A DNA stretch of 64,000 nt from Nitrososphaera sp. (GCA_039938515.1 JBDUUL010000005.1:1-64000); one strand, 5' to 3'; counted from the stretch's first letter, positions 23,954 through 32,532 are shown. Numbers and translations: made by a program. The notes: a model not told the origin generated them from the letters alone.

Positions 23954-24775
23954 ATGGCGGGTTCGGCTCGGAGCCTTTGGAAGGGCAGCATTTCTTTCGG
24001 ACTAGTCAATATACCGGTCAACCTATATTCCGCCACAGAGGACAGGAGTTTTTCCTTTAACCAGCTGTGCAAGAACGGCCACAGGATCCAGTACAAGCGC
24101 TGGTGTCCTGTAGAGAACAGGGAGGTCCCCTACGACGAAATAAGAAAAGGGTACGAGGTTTCTAAGGACAATTACGTGCTGATAGACAAGGCGGACTTGA
24201 GGGCCGTCAGGGTCGAAAGCACCAAGACAATCGATATCCGTGAGTTTATTGACATGGAGGAGCTGGACCCGATTTTTGTTGAAAAGAGCTATTACGTCGG
24301 CCCCGACTCTAGGAAGGGAGTCGAGAAGGCCTATTCTCTGCTCGTCAGCATTCTGGGGAACACGAAAAAGGCGGGAATAGGCAAGGTCGTCCTGCGCGAC
24401 AGGGAGCAGATAGTTGCGCTGAGGGCTTACCAGCGTGGAATTGTAATGCATGTGCTTCATTACATTGACGAGATACGGCCCATCGACGAAATAAAGGGCA
24501 TCGGTGAGGCGGCAAGCGAAAGGACAAAGACTGACGACAAGGAGATGCAGCTTGGCAGGACCCTCGTTGAGCAGCTCGCAGCAAACGGGTTCGATGCGAG
24601 CCAGTATACCGACGTATATAGTAAAGAGATTCAAAAACTCATTGAGGCAAAAGCCAAGGGCAGACAGGTCTTGGTCGCTCCCGAAGGTGAAGGCCGGCTT
24701 TCTCCTACCCCAGACTTGCTAGAGGCGCTAAAGGCGAGCATAAAAAAGACGTCGTCCGGCAGGGGCAAAAAATAG
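23954..24775 (+). CDS. ku: Ku DNA end-binding protein (bacterial type)
   Basis: A 273-residue protein made of one Ku core domain (about 5-250). Family landmarks are WKGSISFGLVNIPVNLY at the N-terminus, KNGHRIQYKRWCP and EIRKGYEVSKDNYVLI. It forms a homodimeric ring that threads onto broken DNA ends and recruits LigD for non-homologous end joining. The C-terminus ends in a short basic tail (IKKTSSGRGKK). The convergent neighbour, 22 bp away, is LigD, so this is a complete two-component NHEJ module. It is rare in archaea and probably acquired from bacteria. Confidence 0.95.
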   Translation: MAGSARSLWKGSISFGLVNIPVNLYSATEDRSFSFNQLCKNGHRIQYKRWCPVENREVPYDEIRKGYEVSKDNYVLIDKADLRAVRVESTKTIDIREFIDMEELDPIFVEKSYYVGPDSRKGVEKAYSLLVSILGNTKKAGIGKVVLRDREQIVALRAYQRGIVMHVLHYIDEIRPIDEIKGIGEAASERTKTDDKEMQLGRTLVEQLAANGFDASQYTDVYSKEIQKLIEAKAKGRQVLVAPEGEGRLSPTPDLLEALKASIKKTSSGRGKK

Positions 24776-24797
24776 CGATTTCAGGCACCTGACTCCC

Positions 24798-27539
24798 TCA
24801 GGCGACGTCTGACGTCCCGACTAGCAGCCCGTAAAGATCCTGCCTGTGATCGAAAATATCGCGCCAGGGGTCTCCATAATTTTTCAGATAGTCCGGTGCC
24901 GTCAGAATGGTATAGTCTGTCGGAAGTCTTTCTTCGAGCCGGTTCCATGCCAGAGGCATAGATACCGTCGCATCTGCAGTGGGCCTGACGGACAGGACCG
25001 ACGCGACCGTCTTGCCGCGCGCATTCTGGTTGTAGTCAAAGAACACCTTTTCCTTTCTTTCCGACACGTTCCATTGCATGGTCATTCCCCGGGTTCCGTT
25101 CGCCAAAAGCATTCTCCCGATCACCTCGGCAAAGCGCCTAGTCTGCTCAAAGGTATAGGACCGGACAACAGGGATGAATATGTGGAGTCCCGTTTTGCCG
25201 CTGGTCTTTACGTACGACACGATATGGAGGCTGTCGAGAAGCTCCTTCAGATCCAAGGCCACGTCAACCGTCGCCATGTAAGCCTTCTTGTTGTACTCGG
25301 GTTCCTGACCTGCACGCTCCTTGCCCGAATAGATGTAAGGGTCGAGGTCAAAAACGATAAAGTCCGGACTTGCGAGCCCGCACTTGGACTCGTCCAGCAT
25401 TCCATCATCTGCCGCACCTTCCCGCTTTGCTGCTGCGTGGCTGGCACACGCAGACCTGTCAGAAACGTGGCTGTACCATGGATGCATTTCGATGCACCCA
25501 AGGTTTGCTAGCCAGAGAAGCGTGTCCACGTTATTGCATAAGATGTAGTTGATAACGTCTCCCCGCGAGTCAGAATAGACTGTCATGGAATCCACGAATT
25601 CCGGCCTTGACTGGTTCCAGTTCTTGTGAAAAAAGGACTTGCCATTAATCCCGTCTGGGTACCTCTTTAGGGAAAGAGGCCTGTCGCGGAGGTGAGGCAG
25701 AATATGCGTTGCGACGCTCTGGTAGTAGTCTATTAGGTCTTTTTTTCTAAGGCCCGCCGGATTTCCCGCGCCGGGTGCCTGCGGGAAAAAGACCTTGTTC
25801 AAATTGGTAAGATAGGGCGCTGCCCTTCCTTGGGCCGCATTAGCCGGCCGGGAATCTATCGATATTTCCCTTGCATCATCTTTGCTTTCAGCTGCATCCT
25901 GAAGGACTTTCTCCAAATCAGCTGGAGAATCAAGCGTGCAATCCCGGGGCTGCTTGTCGTCTCTGAAGCGGAGAAATATTGGCGCTCGCATAATGCCCTC
26001 CCTCGTCCAGCCGCTAAATTTTATCTCCGCGATAAGACGCGGTTTAAGCCAGACTGCCTGCCTGTTGACATGAGGAACGTCTCCTATTGGACACGCCTCA
26101 ACCCTCAGAGCGGACATAACATTGAGCGCTTGTCGAAGCTGCTGCGTTCCAAAGCCGCTGCCGGAATGCCCGACAAAGCGGAATCGATTCAGTTTGCTGT
26201 CAAATGCCGCAAGAATAAGCGAGCCGAACAGTCCTTCCCGGTTTCCCTCGCCTTTCGTGTAGCCAATGACCACGCAATCCTGGGTCAAGACACCTTTTAT
26301 CTTGAGCCAGGCGGAGGAGCGCGCGCCCTGTTCATAGGTGCTCTGTTTTCTTTTTGCAACCAGCCCCTCGAGTCCCTCCTCAACGGCGTTTCGGAAGAGC
26401 TGTCTGCCGTCACCTTCAATATAATCAGATATTCTGATAAGCGAATGACCGTTGGATTTGTGCTGAACTACTTTTGAGAGAATTTTACGCCGTTGCACAA
26501 AGCCCAGTTTCTGGAGGCTGCGGCCGTCCAGATAGAGGATGTCAAATACGAAATAGGTTGCAGGCAGCTGACGGGAATAGCGCTCGATGTCGCGTTCTGA
26601 GTCCAGATTCATCCTACTTTGATGGCTTTGAAAATCCGGTACTCCCCTGTCGTTGAGCACGACTATTTCGCCGTCCAGAACCGCCGAGGAATCGCAGTGG
26701 ATTGAAGAATCCACTTCGCGTATCAACTCGGGATACCTGGATGTTATCTCCCTCTGGTTTCTGGACTGCAGTCTTACGACGCCCGCATCCTTGTCATAGA
26801 AAAGGACCGCCCTCACTCCGTCCCATTTTACCTCAAAGACCCAGTCCTTGCTGTCAAATGGCTGGTCTATTGCAGTCGCCAGCATGGGCCGCACCGAAGA
26901 CGGAATGCGCGAACCAGGCTTACCGGAGTGCCTACCTTTTGAGCGTGTGCCAGCATTCTGACGCTGATGTGATTTATCGCGCCCGGCGGAGTCCCTTGTG
27001 TTGATTGAACCAGTCAGGCTCCCGGCGTCCGAGTCATTTGTATGCGCAAATTTATCTGCTGTTTTCACTATGAGCCACTGATTCTTGGCGCCGTCTGCGG
27101 AGCGTTTCATCCTAATCATGGAATACTCCCCCTTGAACCTTTGACCGTGCAGGATGAATCGGACTCTGCCGGTGGCCTGCTGCTTTCGTATCTCATCGCC
27201 GAGCGGCTCGTACTGTCCCGTGTCCCAGACAATGACGGTACCTGCCCCATAGTTTCCTTCGGGTATAGTCCCTTCAAAATTGATATAGCTTAGCGGATGG
27301 TCTTCAGTTTCGACTGCAAGGCGCTTGTCCTTCGGGTCAAGCGACAATCCCTTGGGTACGGCCCACGACATTAGCGCCCCGTCAGCGGTCTCCAGTCTAA
27401 AGTCGTAATGGAGCCTGCTGGCCGAATGCTTTTGAATTACAAAACGGAGAGGCGCTGATTTTTCCCGGAAAAGATTCCTGTCACCGCTGGGCTCCGGAGT
27501 ATTTGTGAAGTCGCGTTTTTCCTTGTATTCCCTTAACAT
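24798..27539 (-). CDS. ligD: Multifunctional NHEJ ligase LigD (PE-LIG-POL order)
   Basis: A 913-residue enzyme with three domains. Residues 1-165 are a 3'-phosphoesterase domain (H38, H44, D46, R48 in QKHSASRLHYDFRLE, and H81). Residues about 213-525 are an ATP-dependent DNA ligase with catalytic K238 in EVKWDGVRA. Residues about 575-900 are a primase-like polymerase with DLD at 731-733, SGKTGLHIF from 780 and FFDYNQNARGKT. This order is that of Pseudomonas LigD rather than mycobacterial LigD. A linker of about 45 residues follows the PE domain, and an insert of about 30 residues interrupts POL at 691-722. It works with the adjacent Ku. Confidence 0.95.
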   Translation of the reverse strand: MLREYKEKRDFTNTPEPSGDRNLFREKSAPLRFVIQKHSASRLHYDFRLETADGALMSWAVPKGLSLDPKDKRLAVETEDHPLSYINFEGTIPEGNYGAGTVIVWDTGQYEPLGDEIRKQQATGRVRFILHGQRFKGEYSMIRMKRSADGAKNQWLIVKTADKFAHTNDSDAGSLTGSINTRDSAGRDKSHQRQNAGTRSKGRHSGKPGSRIPSSVRPMLATAIDQPFDSKDWVFEVKWDGVRAVLFYDKDAGVVRLQSRNQREITSRYPELIREVDSSIHCDSSAVLDGEIVVLNDRGVPDFQSHQSRMNLDSERDIERYSRQLPATYFVFDILYLDGRSLQKLGFVQRRKILSKVVQHKSNGHSLIRISDYIEGDGRQLFRNAVEEGLEGLVAKRKQSTYEQGARSSAWLKIKGVLTQDCVVIGYTKGEGNREGLFGSLILAAFDSKLNRFRFVGHSGSGFGTQQLRQALNVMSALRVEACPIGDVPHVNRQAVWLKPRLIAEIKFSGWTREGIMRAPIFLRFRDDKQPRDCTLDSPADLEKVLQDAAESKDDAREISIDSRPANAAQGRAAPYLTNLNKVFFPQAPGAGNPAGLRKKDLIDYYQSVATHILPHLRDRPLSLKRYPDGINGKSFFHKNWNQSRPEFVDSMTVYSDSRGDVINYILCNNVDTLLWLANLGCIEMHPWYSHVSDRSACASHAAAKREGAADDGMLDESKCGLASPDFIVFDLDPYIYSGKERAGQEPEYNKKAYMATVDVALDLKELLDSLHIVSYVKTSGKTGLHIFIPVVRSYTFEQTRRFAEVIGRMLLANGTRGMTMQWNVSERKEKVFFDYNQNARGKTVASVLSVRPTADATVSMPLAWNRLEERLPTDYTILTAPDYLKNYGDPWRDIFDHRQDLYGLLVGTSDVA

Positions 27540-27856
27540 ATCGCTTGGCAGACAGAAGCAAACCGCACGAATTCAAAATTAATGACAGCTATAGATTCTC
27601 ACTAGCTTTTCCTCGGATTCACCAGAAAATGTGTCGGATATGGAAAGATCCGGCTTGCAAACCGGCAGGCAAAGGACAGAATAATCGCGGATAGGATATT
27701 GGTAAAGCATTGAAACGCGGTGGATTTACATGAGACACACCACAGCATTTTTCCACCCCAGATCCTGCTCGCTCATTAAACCGAAATAGATTACCCCTTT
27801 GTATATGAGCAAAAGGCTAACCTACCCATAAATACTCAATTTGGACCGATCCGCCG
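27540..27856. other. Divergent promoter region between ligD and the first beta-helix gene
   Basis: About 317 bp with no supported gene. Near ligD, minus-strand ATTAATTTTG (about 27574-27583) may be its TATA element. Near the right end, CATAAATAC at 27828-27836 lies 25 bp before the ATG at 27857. I see nothing else. Confidence 0.45.
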
Positions 27857-28714
27857 ATGCAGAAGAATACGGCATATGTAATAGGCACGATTGCAGTTTT
27901 CCTAGCAGTAGCTGCAATGATACCGAAAACAACGACAATGAATGCAATGGCACAACCATCAAACAGCACTGGGGCAAATGTCACGGCCCTTTCCAACGCG
28001 GTTTCCAACGCCGTGAATTCGGCACAGAGCAGTAGCAGCAGCTCGCAACCAGTCTGTGGAGAGGTCATCAAGCACAATGTCATGCTGACAGCCAACCTGA
28101 ACTGCAGCGGCGACGGACTTATCGTCGGAGCCGACGGCGTCACAATCAATCTCAATGGCTTCTTTATCACCGGTCCGGGATCTGGGACCTCAACCAGAGG
28201 CATCATAATCCCTAACGTGGGAGATGTCAAAATCATAGGCCCGAGCGTGATTAGCGGCTTTGGAACAGCGATCGACTACACCGGCGGACCTGGCGGAGGA
28301 AACGTCACAGCAGTGATCATCTCGAACAATGGCAATGGCATTTCGCTTACTGGAACCAAGGGAGTATTCATCCAGGATGACCTCATAAACCACAACAATG
28401 TAGGCGTCTCGTCCCAGTCTAGCAGCGGTGGCAACGTCTCGTCCAACATAATCAATAACAATGCGCAGTCAGGCGTAGTACTTGTAAACACGCAGAACAT
28501 GGGAGTATCTACGAATAACATCATCGGCGACGGCTCAAGCGGCGTGTTCGTCGACTCTCAGAGTGGCGGGAACAACATCGGATTTAACAACGTGTTTGGC
28601 AACAACGTGGACATCAACAACGCAAACGGCCTGCCGCTTAACATCAACAACAACAGCATGCACGACAACAACTGCTTCAACAGCAACCCTGGCGGCTTGT
28701 GCATAGGCAGATAA
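27857..28714 (+). CDS. Secreted right-handed beta-helix protein (NosD-like)
   Basis: A 285-residue protein: signal peptide (1-35), Ser/Asn linker, then a parallel beta-helix built of about 22-residue coils rich in Asn and Gly (VTINLNGFFITGPG, GNGISLTGTKGVFIQDDLIN, NNVGVSSQS). Cys flank the domain, CG at its start and NNC...GLCIGR at the end, and could form disulphides. Beta-helix proteins of this NosD/PbH1 type often bind polysaccharide. A TATA box lies 25 bp upstream, so it is leaderless. A paralogue follows at 28818; the pair arose by tandem duplication. Confidence 0.8.
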   Translation: MQKNTAYVIGTIAVFLAVAAMIPKTTTMNAMAQPSNSTGANVTALSNAVSNAVNSAQSSSSSSQPVCGEVIKHNVMLTANLNCSGDGLIVGADGVTINLNGFFITGPGSGTSTRGIIIPNVGDVKIIGPSVISGFGTAIDYTGGPGGGNVTAVIISNNGNGISLTGTKGVFIQDDLINHNNVGVSSQSSSGGNVSSNIINNNAQSGVVLVNTQNMGVSTNNIIGDGSSGVFVDSQSGGNNIGFNNVFGNNVDINNANGLPLNINNNSMHDNNCFNSNPGGLCIGR

Positions 28715-28745
28715 GCAGAGGTCAGAGAATGACTTCTTCCGCCCT

Positions 28746-28755
28746 TTCTTTTTTT
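28746..28755 (+). terminator. T-rich terminator after the first beta-helix gene
   Basis: A pyrimidine tract (CCCTTTCTTTTTTT region, 28743-28755) follows the stop codon by about 30 bp. T-rich tracts are the usual archaeal termination signal. Confidence 0.45.
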
Positions 28756-28817
28756 CAGGATGTCCACGGTCTGGGCAAGGCTAGGCACCAATTTTTCCCG
28801 ACGAGTATTGTTTAGAG

Positions 28818-29873
28818 GTGGATTTTGTGAGAGACGGATTCAACCACCTTAAAGTAACCGGCATAATCTTGTTGCTTGGAATTTCTCTAGTGCTTCTCGT
28901 TCCTGCTTCGGGCATCGTAAGCACCGCGTTTGCGCAATCAAGTTCTCCCGCTACTCCATTCAGCCCGGACATTTTTTCAAAGCAGTTTACCGGGAACCCG
29001 CTGTCGCAGCCAAGTAATTCTCAAAACGCGCCACAGGCTCAGCGCCCCGTAAATTCAAGCGCAGCGGCAAATTCAACCGCGGAGCAATCCTCTGCCAAAT
29101 TGCAGAGTGAAATATTTGCTGCGCAGTCGCTGAACAACGCCCTTGGTCAGCAGTCTGTCAATCAGAGCAAGACTTTGCAGGCAGAGACACAGCAATCAAG
29201 TGCCTGTGGACAGAAAATCTTCAAAAACACTACGCTTACGTCAAACATCATTTGCAACGGCAGTGCGTTTATTGCTGCTTCGAACGGGATAACCATCAGC
29301 CTGAACGGCTATACAATCACCGGGATGGGAATAACAAAGGACAACCCCTCGAACTCGAAGGGCATAGGGATTACAAACAAGGCAGACGTAAGGATTTTGG
29401 GACCCGGTGTAATCAGAGGCTTCGACAAGGGTGTAGCGATTTCCGGCGGCAGGGGCTCTTCCGTGGTCGGGGTCATACTCCAATCAAACAACAACGGAAT
29501 CGGGCTTTCTTCGACCAACAGCACGGTCCTGTACGGAAATCTAATCATGAACAATAAGGCCGGAATTGCGTCGCAGTCAAGTAATTCGGGAAACATGTCA
29601 AGCAACATAGTCACAGGCAACAAGGACAAAGGGATCTCGCTATCCGATTCAAACGGGTTTACGATTGACAACAACGTACTGAATCAAAACGCAAACAACG
29701 GCGTAATCCTCGATTCCCAGAGCACAAACAACCAACTTGCACGCAACGCGTTTGTGTCGAACAACATTGACATTAACAATGCATTCGGTCTGCTGCCAAG
29801 CGTAAATGACAATTCATTCATCGACAATAACTGCCTGACGAGCAGCCCGACCGGGCTGTGCTTTGGGAGATAA
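28818..29873 (+). CDS. Secreted right-handed beta-helix protein, paralogue of the preceding gene
   Basis: A 351-residue protein with a signal segment (about 10-38), a longer Gln/Asn/Ser-rich stem (about 40-130) and the same beta-helix domain as the gene before it. Shared anchors are CGQKIFKN/CGEVIKHN, ITISLNGYTITG/VTINLNGFFITG, the DINNA block and the C-terminal NNC-GLCxGR. The start may be GTG 28818 or, more likely, GTG 28827, which has GAGGTG six bases upstream. Probably anchored at or exported to the cell surface; ligand unknown. Confidence 0.8.
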   Translation: MDFVRDGFNHLKVTGIILLLGISLVLLVPASGIVSTAFAQSSSPATPFSPDIFSKQFTGNPLSQPSNSQNAPQAQRPVNSSAAANSTAEQSSAKLQSEIFAAQSLNNALGQQSVNQSKTLQAETQQSSACGQKIFKNTTLTSNIICNGSAFIAASNGITISLNGYTITGMGITKDNPSNSKGIGITNKADVRILGPGVIRGFDKGVAISGGRGSSVVGVILQSNNNGIGLSSTNSTVLYGNLIMNNKAGIASQSSNSGNMSSNIVTGNKDKGISLSDSNGFTIDNNVLNQNANNGVILDSQSTNNQLARNAFVSNNIDINNAFGLLPSVNDNSFIDNNCLTSSPTGLCFGR

Positions 29874-29902
29874 TGTGAGCAAAGCAGCTGTCTTTAGACC
29901 AG

Positions 29903-30310
29903 TCAGCAACTTACTGTAATAGTCTTTGCCCTGCCGTCAAGGCAGACCTTGTAGTTATCCAGGATGTCTCTTCCAAGCAATGCTTTAGACGGCGTCTGGT
30001 CGGGAAGCTCCAGACACCCAACGTGCATGTTCTCATATAGGTCGCCGAACACCTCAATCGAAACCTCGTAATACGGCATGTCGATTATGCCCGCGCCAGT
30101 TACTGTCTGGTCGCTCCCGGCAAATGACAGATTCATTTCTTCGGCAATGCTCGTTGGAATTATGGTCATTGTTGATGCAAAGTCCAGGTGGGCGTCGACT
30201 GCAAAAGACTTGTTGCATCCGGCGTCTATAACCTTCATGACCACCAGCGGAAGGTTGTTGGTGTACCTAATTTGAAAGACTTGATCCGATTTCAAGACTT
30301 TATACGTCAT
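29903..30310 (-). CDS. Retropepsin-like aspartyl protease-fold protein
   Basis: From the ATG at 30310 the protein has 135 residues and the layout of clan AA retroviral-type aspartyl proteases. There is a first strand pair, a catalytic-loop region (VDAHLDFASTMTIIPTSIA), a central flap, and the C-terminal LLGRDILDNYKVCLDGRAKT typical of the family. The usual D-[ST]-G triad is replaced by D-F-A, so activity is uncertain. A TATA-like TTATTTGC lies about 23 bp upstream of 30310; the longer frame to 30400 is not needed. It is divergent from the 30435 gene. Confidence 0.65.
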   Translation of the reverse strand: MTYKVLKSDQVFQIRYTNNLPLVVMKVIDAGCNKSFAVDAHLDFASTMTIIPTSIAEEMNLSFAGSDQTVTGAGIIDMPYYEVSIEVFGDLYENMHVGCLELPDQTPSKALLGRDILDNYKVCLDGRAKTITVSC

Positions 30311-30434
30311 AGTATACGCGCTAAACGCAAATAACAATGCTTGGGTTTTTGCTGCCCCGGCGCCTCTCGATAAAAGCTGGCAGCATAACTGCTTGGTCAC
30401 AAGCGTCTTATAGTGCCGTTTGAAACCGGTCGGT

Positions 30435-30731
30435 ATGAAAAAACGCGCGACGATTGCATTTGTCGTTTCCCTCGCAATCGCAATTCCGGTGATGGGGATT
30501 TTTCTTTATTACTTGGGTGCCCTGACTGTATCGAGTAACCAAGAAATAGACTCACTGAAGGCTAATCTGAGGCAGAACTGCATGCAGCTGAGGACAGATG
30601 TGACCAATCAGACGACTGACCAGATTGCCTCAAGGGAGCATGTCGACCCGGCTCAGCTGAAGGCTGTCATCGATGAGTGCAAGTCCAACGGCTACTGGTT
30701 CAATAGCACCACAGGCCTGCTTCAGCGCTAG
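30435..30731 (+). CDS. Small membrane-anchored protein
   Basis: A 98-residue protein with one N-terminal membrane helix (about 5-30) followed by a helical extracytoplasmic part (NQEIDSLKANLRQNC, VDPAQLKAVIDECKSNGYWF). Two Cys may pair. The ATG at 30435 is 25 bp after a TCTTATAG TATA box (30406-30413), which supports it over an upstream in-frame TTG at 30420. No family recognised. Confidence 0.65.
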   Translation: MKKRATIAFVVSLAIAIPVMGIFLYYLGALTVSSNQEIDSLKANLRQNCMQLRTDVTNQTTDQIASREHVDPAQLKAVIDECKSNGYWFNSTTGLLQR

Positions 30732-30935
30732 CCGACCCGTCAGCGCTGCAGAACGTGCTGTGCTCACTCTGCAACTATGCGCACCAAGAAATTCTAAATG
30801 CCGTGATGGTGTGGCTTTGATCAGCGCTCCCCCGTTGTTCATAGCAATTTGAGTGAACATCACGAACAGGCCCTTGTGGCTCCAAGTTTTACCGGCTGCA
30901 GAATGTCGCAGTCATTGAAGGCTAGACTAACTCAG

Positions 30936-31019
30936 CGCGGGGAGTGGGATTCGAACCCACGGGTCTTTTCAGACATGGGATTAGCAATCCCACGCCCTAC
31001 CAGGCTAGGCGACCCCCGC
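30936..31019 (-). tRNA. tRNA-Ser (GCT anticodon)
   Basis: On the minus strand a complete type II tRNA of 84 nt is present. The acceptor stem is GCGGGGG pairing with TCCCCGC (one G-U), with discriminator G. The anticodon stem is TGGGA/TCCCA with loop TTGCTAA, giving anticodon GCT (Ser, AGC/AGU codons). There is a variable arm (GTCTGAAAAGAC) and a T-arm GTGGGTTCGAATCCCAC. CCA is not encoded and no intron is seen. Plus-strand frames across it are shadows. Confidence 0.93.
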
Positions 31020-31077
31020 TCCGCAGTTTCAATAAGTGAAGTAGAATAATATCGTTCCGCGAGCAAGAATCAAACCC

Positions 31078-31197
31078 CTACTGGGTGCTCTCGAGGATCA
31101 TTTCGTTCCCACACGACCGGCAGCTGCCTTTCGAATAGTCTGCCAGGGCGCCGCACAGACTGCAGATATTTTGCTGGCACCGCGCGCTGATTTCCAT
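31078..31197 (-). CDS. Zinc-ribbon microprotein (about 39 residues)
   Basis: Minus-strand frame of 39 residues from the ATG at 31197 (41 from 31203) ending at TAG 31080-31078. It carries two CxxC knuckles, ICSLCGAL and SCRSCGNEM, spaced as in a rubredoxin-like zinc ribbon. A CTCTAAATCC TATA-like element at about 31220-31229 lies 28 bp before 31197, so it would be leaderless. Such mini zinc ribbons often bind nucleic acid or larger complexes; the role here is unknown. Confidence 0.6.
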   Translation of the reverse strand: MEISARCQQNICSLCGALADYSKGSCRSCGNEMILESTQ

Positions 31198-31379
31198 TAA
31201 CATACTAGCTGAACAATTTGGATTTAGAGCGTGCTGCAAATCAGGCACGATTTCTGCCAGCAGAGAAGGAATAGTAAGCGCGGTCCTGCGAGCTTAAGAT
31301 CATTTCATAATTTTCAGTCCAGTTCGAAATAGTATACATCCGCGGCTATTGCACAACGTCGGCAAGAAAGAATAGGGGC

Positions 31380-31736
31380 CTAGGCCTTTGCCAGTGTAGT
31401 CTCGATGAACTTGACGTATGCCTCTTTCGGAGCAGCGCCCACGGTCCTGCCGACCTCCTTGCCGCCCTTGAAGAGCACAAGCGACGGGATAGACCTGACG
31501 CCATATTTCAGTGCGATTTCCTGGTTTTCGTCAACGTTCAGCTTTGCAACCTTTACCTTGCCTGCGAGCATCTTGGAGATTTGCTCGACCGCCGGCCCGA
31601 CCATGCGGCATGGCCCGCACCATTCTGCCCAGAAATCAACGAAAACCGGCACGTCAGACTTGAGCACTTCGGAGTCCCAAGACTTTGAAGTTACATGAAC
31701 AAGATTGTTTGAGGCGCTGCGAGATGTACTTTCCAT
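31380..31736 (-). CDS. trxA: Thioredoxin
   Basis: A 118-residue thioredoxin with active site WCGPC (C40, C43), the following MVGPAVEQI helix and the cis-proline P84 (SIPSLVLF). The first 12 residues extend beyond the classical fold. It reduces protein disulphides in the cytosol. TTAAAATAG at about 31763-31771 serves as promoter about 31 bp upstream. Confidence 0.95.
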   Translation of the reverse strand: MESTSRSASNNLVHVTSKSWDSEVLKSDVPVFVDFWAEWCGPCRMVGPAVEQISKMLAGKVKVAKLNVDENQEIALKYGVRSIPSLVLFKGGKEVGRTVGAAPKEAYVKFIETTLAKA

Positions 31737-31802
31737 GCAAACGTACTGGGCATAAAGGCTATTTTAATTATTATAGTGCCAGCGACGAATACAGGCAGCG
31801 GC

Positions 31803-31988
31803 CTATCTTCCACGGGTGCCCAGGGTGACGAATTCCGCAAGCAGCTTTATGACGAATGCGATGCCTCCTACGGCAGCAATCCCGAGGATTACAAGCCTGA
31901 GGTGCTGGATGTAATCGTCTTTGCTTGTCTTCTTTGCCAGCCTGAGGGTCTGGAATATTTCGGTTACTTTGCGTTCTATCATTGCCAA
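31803..31988 (-). CDS. secE: Protein translocase subunit SecE / Sec61 gamma
   Basis: A 61-residue protein with the SecE plan: an amphipathic helix (IERKVTEIFQTLRLAKKTSKDD) lying on the cytosolic membrane face, a short hinge, then one membrane helix (about 30-55, LRLVILGIAAVGGIAFVIKL). It stabilises SecY in the translocon. Length is normal for archaeal SecE. The plus-strand frame over the same bases is a shadow. Confidence 0.85.
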   Translation of the reverse strand: MAMIERKVTEIFQTLRLAKKTSKDDYIQHLRLVILGIAAVGGIAFVIKLLAEFVTLGTRGR

Positions 31989-32036
31989 GGTAGCGTTACG
32001 TGGCGAATGGGTGCCACGCTGTATATAAAAATTGGC

Positions 32037-32507
32037 TTATTGTGCTTTCGATGCATGGGCGCTGTAATTAGGTTCCTTGTCCGTCCGCTGCATCTCGACG
32101 AACGTCTCGGTGTTCTGGATCCCTTCAATCTTGCCGACCCTTTCGATGACTACGTTGTGAAGTTCCTCGAGCGTGTGCGCGCTCACGCTTACTATCATGT
32201 CAAACCTTCCCGTGACCTCTGAAAGCGACCGGACCTCGGGGATTTTTAATAGTTCAGAGTGAATCGACTCCTTCAGTTTGGGGTCACGATTTATCCCAAC
32301 CGTCGCCTTGACGTTAATCCCTAGCATGCCTTCATTGACTATCACAGTAAATTTCTTGACCAAACTGCGCTTAGTGAGCCGCTTAATCCTGCTGTAAAGA
32401 ACAGATGCGTTGATGTTGAGCTTTTTGCTCAACCTCGGTACGGAGACGCTGGCATCTTTTGTCAGCTCGGACAAGATTCGCATGTCGAGATCGTCAAACT
32501 TGTGCAA
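32037..32507 (-). CDS. Lrp/AsnC family regulator
   Basis: A 156-residue classical Lrp: N-terminal helix-turn-helix (LDMRILSELTKDASVSV, SKKLNINASVLYSRIKRL) at about 5-60 and a C-terminal RAM ligand/oligomerisation domain (GINVKATVGI, VTGRFDMIVSVSA, GIQNTETFVEM). The start is TTG at 32507. Between start and a TATA-like CATTTATTAA element (about 32540-32549) lies a perfect 6-3-6 inverted repeat (32518-32532), well placed for autoregulation. Ligand and regulon are unknown. Confidence 0.88.
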   Translation of the reverse strand: MHKFDDLDMRILSELTKDASVSVPRLSKKLNINASVLYSRIKRLTKRSLVKKFTVIVNEGMLGINVKATVGINRDPKLKESIHSELLKIPEVRSLSEVTGRFDMIVSVSAHTLEELHNVVIERVGKIEGIQNTETFVEMQRTDKEPNYSAHASKAQ

Positions 32508-32517
32508 TAAATTCAGC

Positions 32518-32532
32518 CGCCTATCCTAGGCG
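32518..32532. promoter_or_regulatory. Perfect 15-bp inverted repeat at the lrp promoter
   Basis: CGCCTA-TCC-TAGGCG, a 6-3-6 inverted repeat, overlaps the likely transcription start of the Lrp gene. Lrp-family proteins typically bind 13-17 bp dyads of this geometry and repress their own genes. Confidence 0.5.

Noticed and set aside
30849-31049. Plus-strand frame encoding RGEWDSNPRVFSDMG
   Set aside because: It runs across tRNA-Ser on the other strand; the RGEWDSNPR string is the usual false translation of an antisense tRNA.
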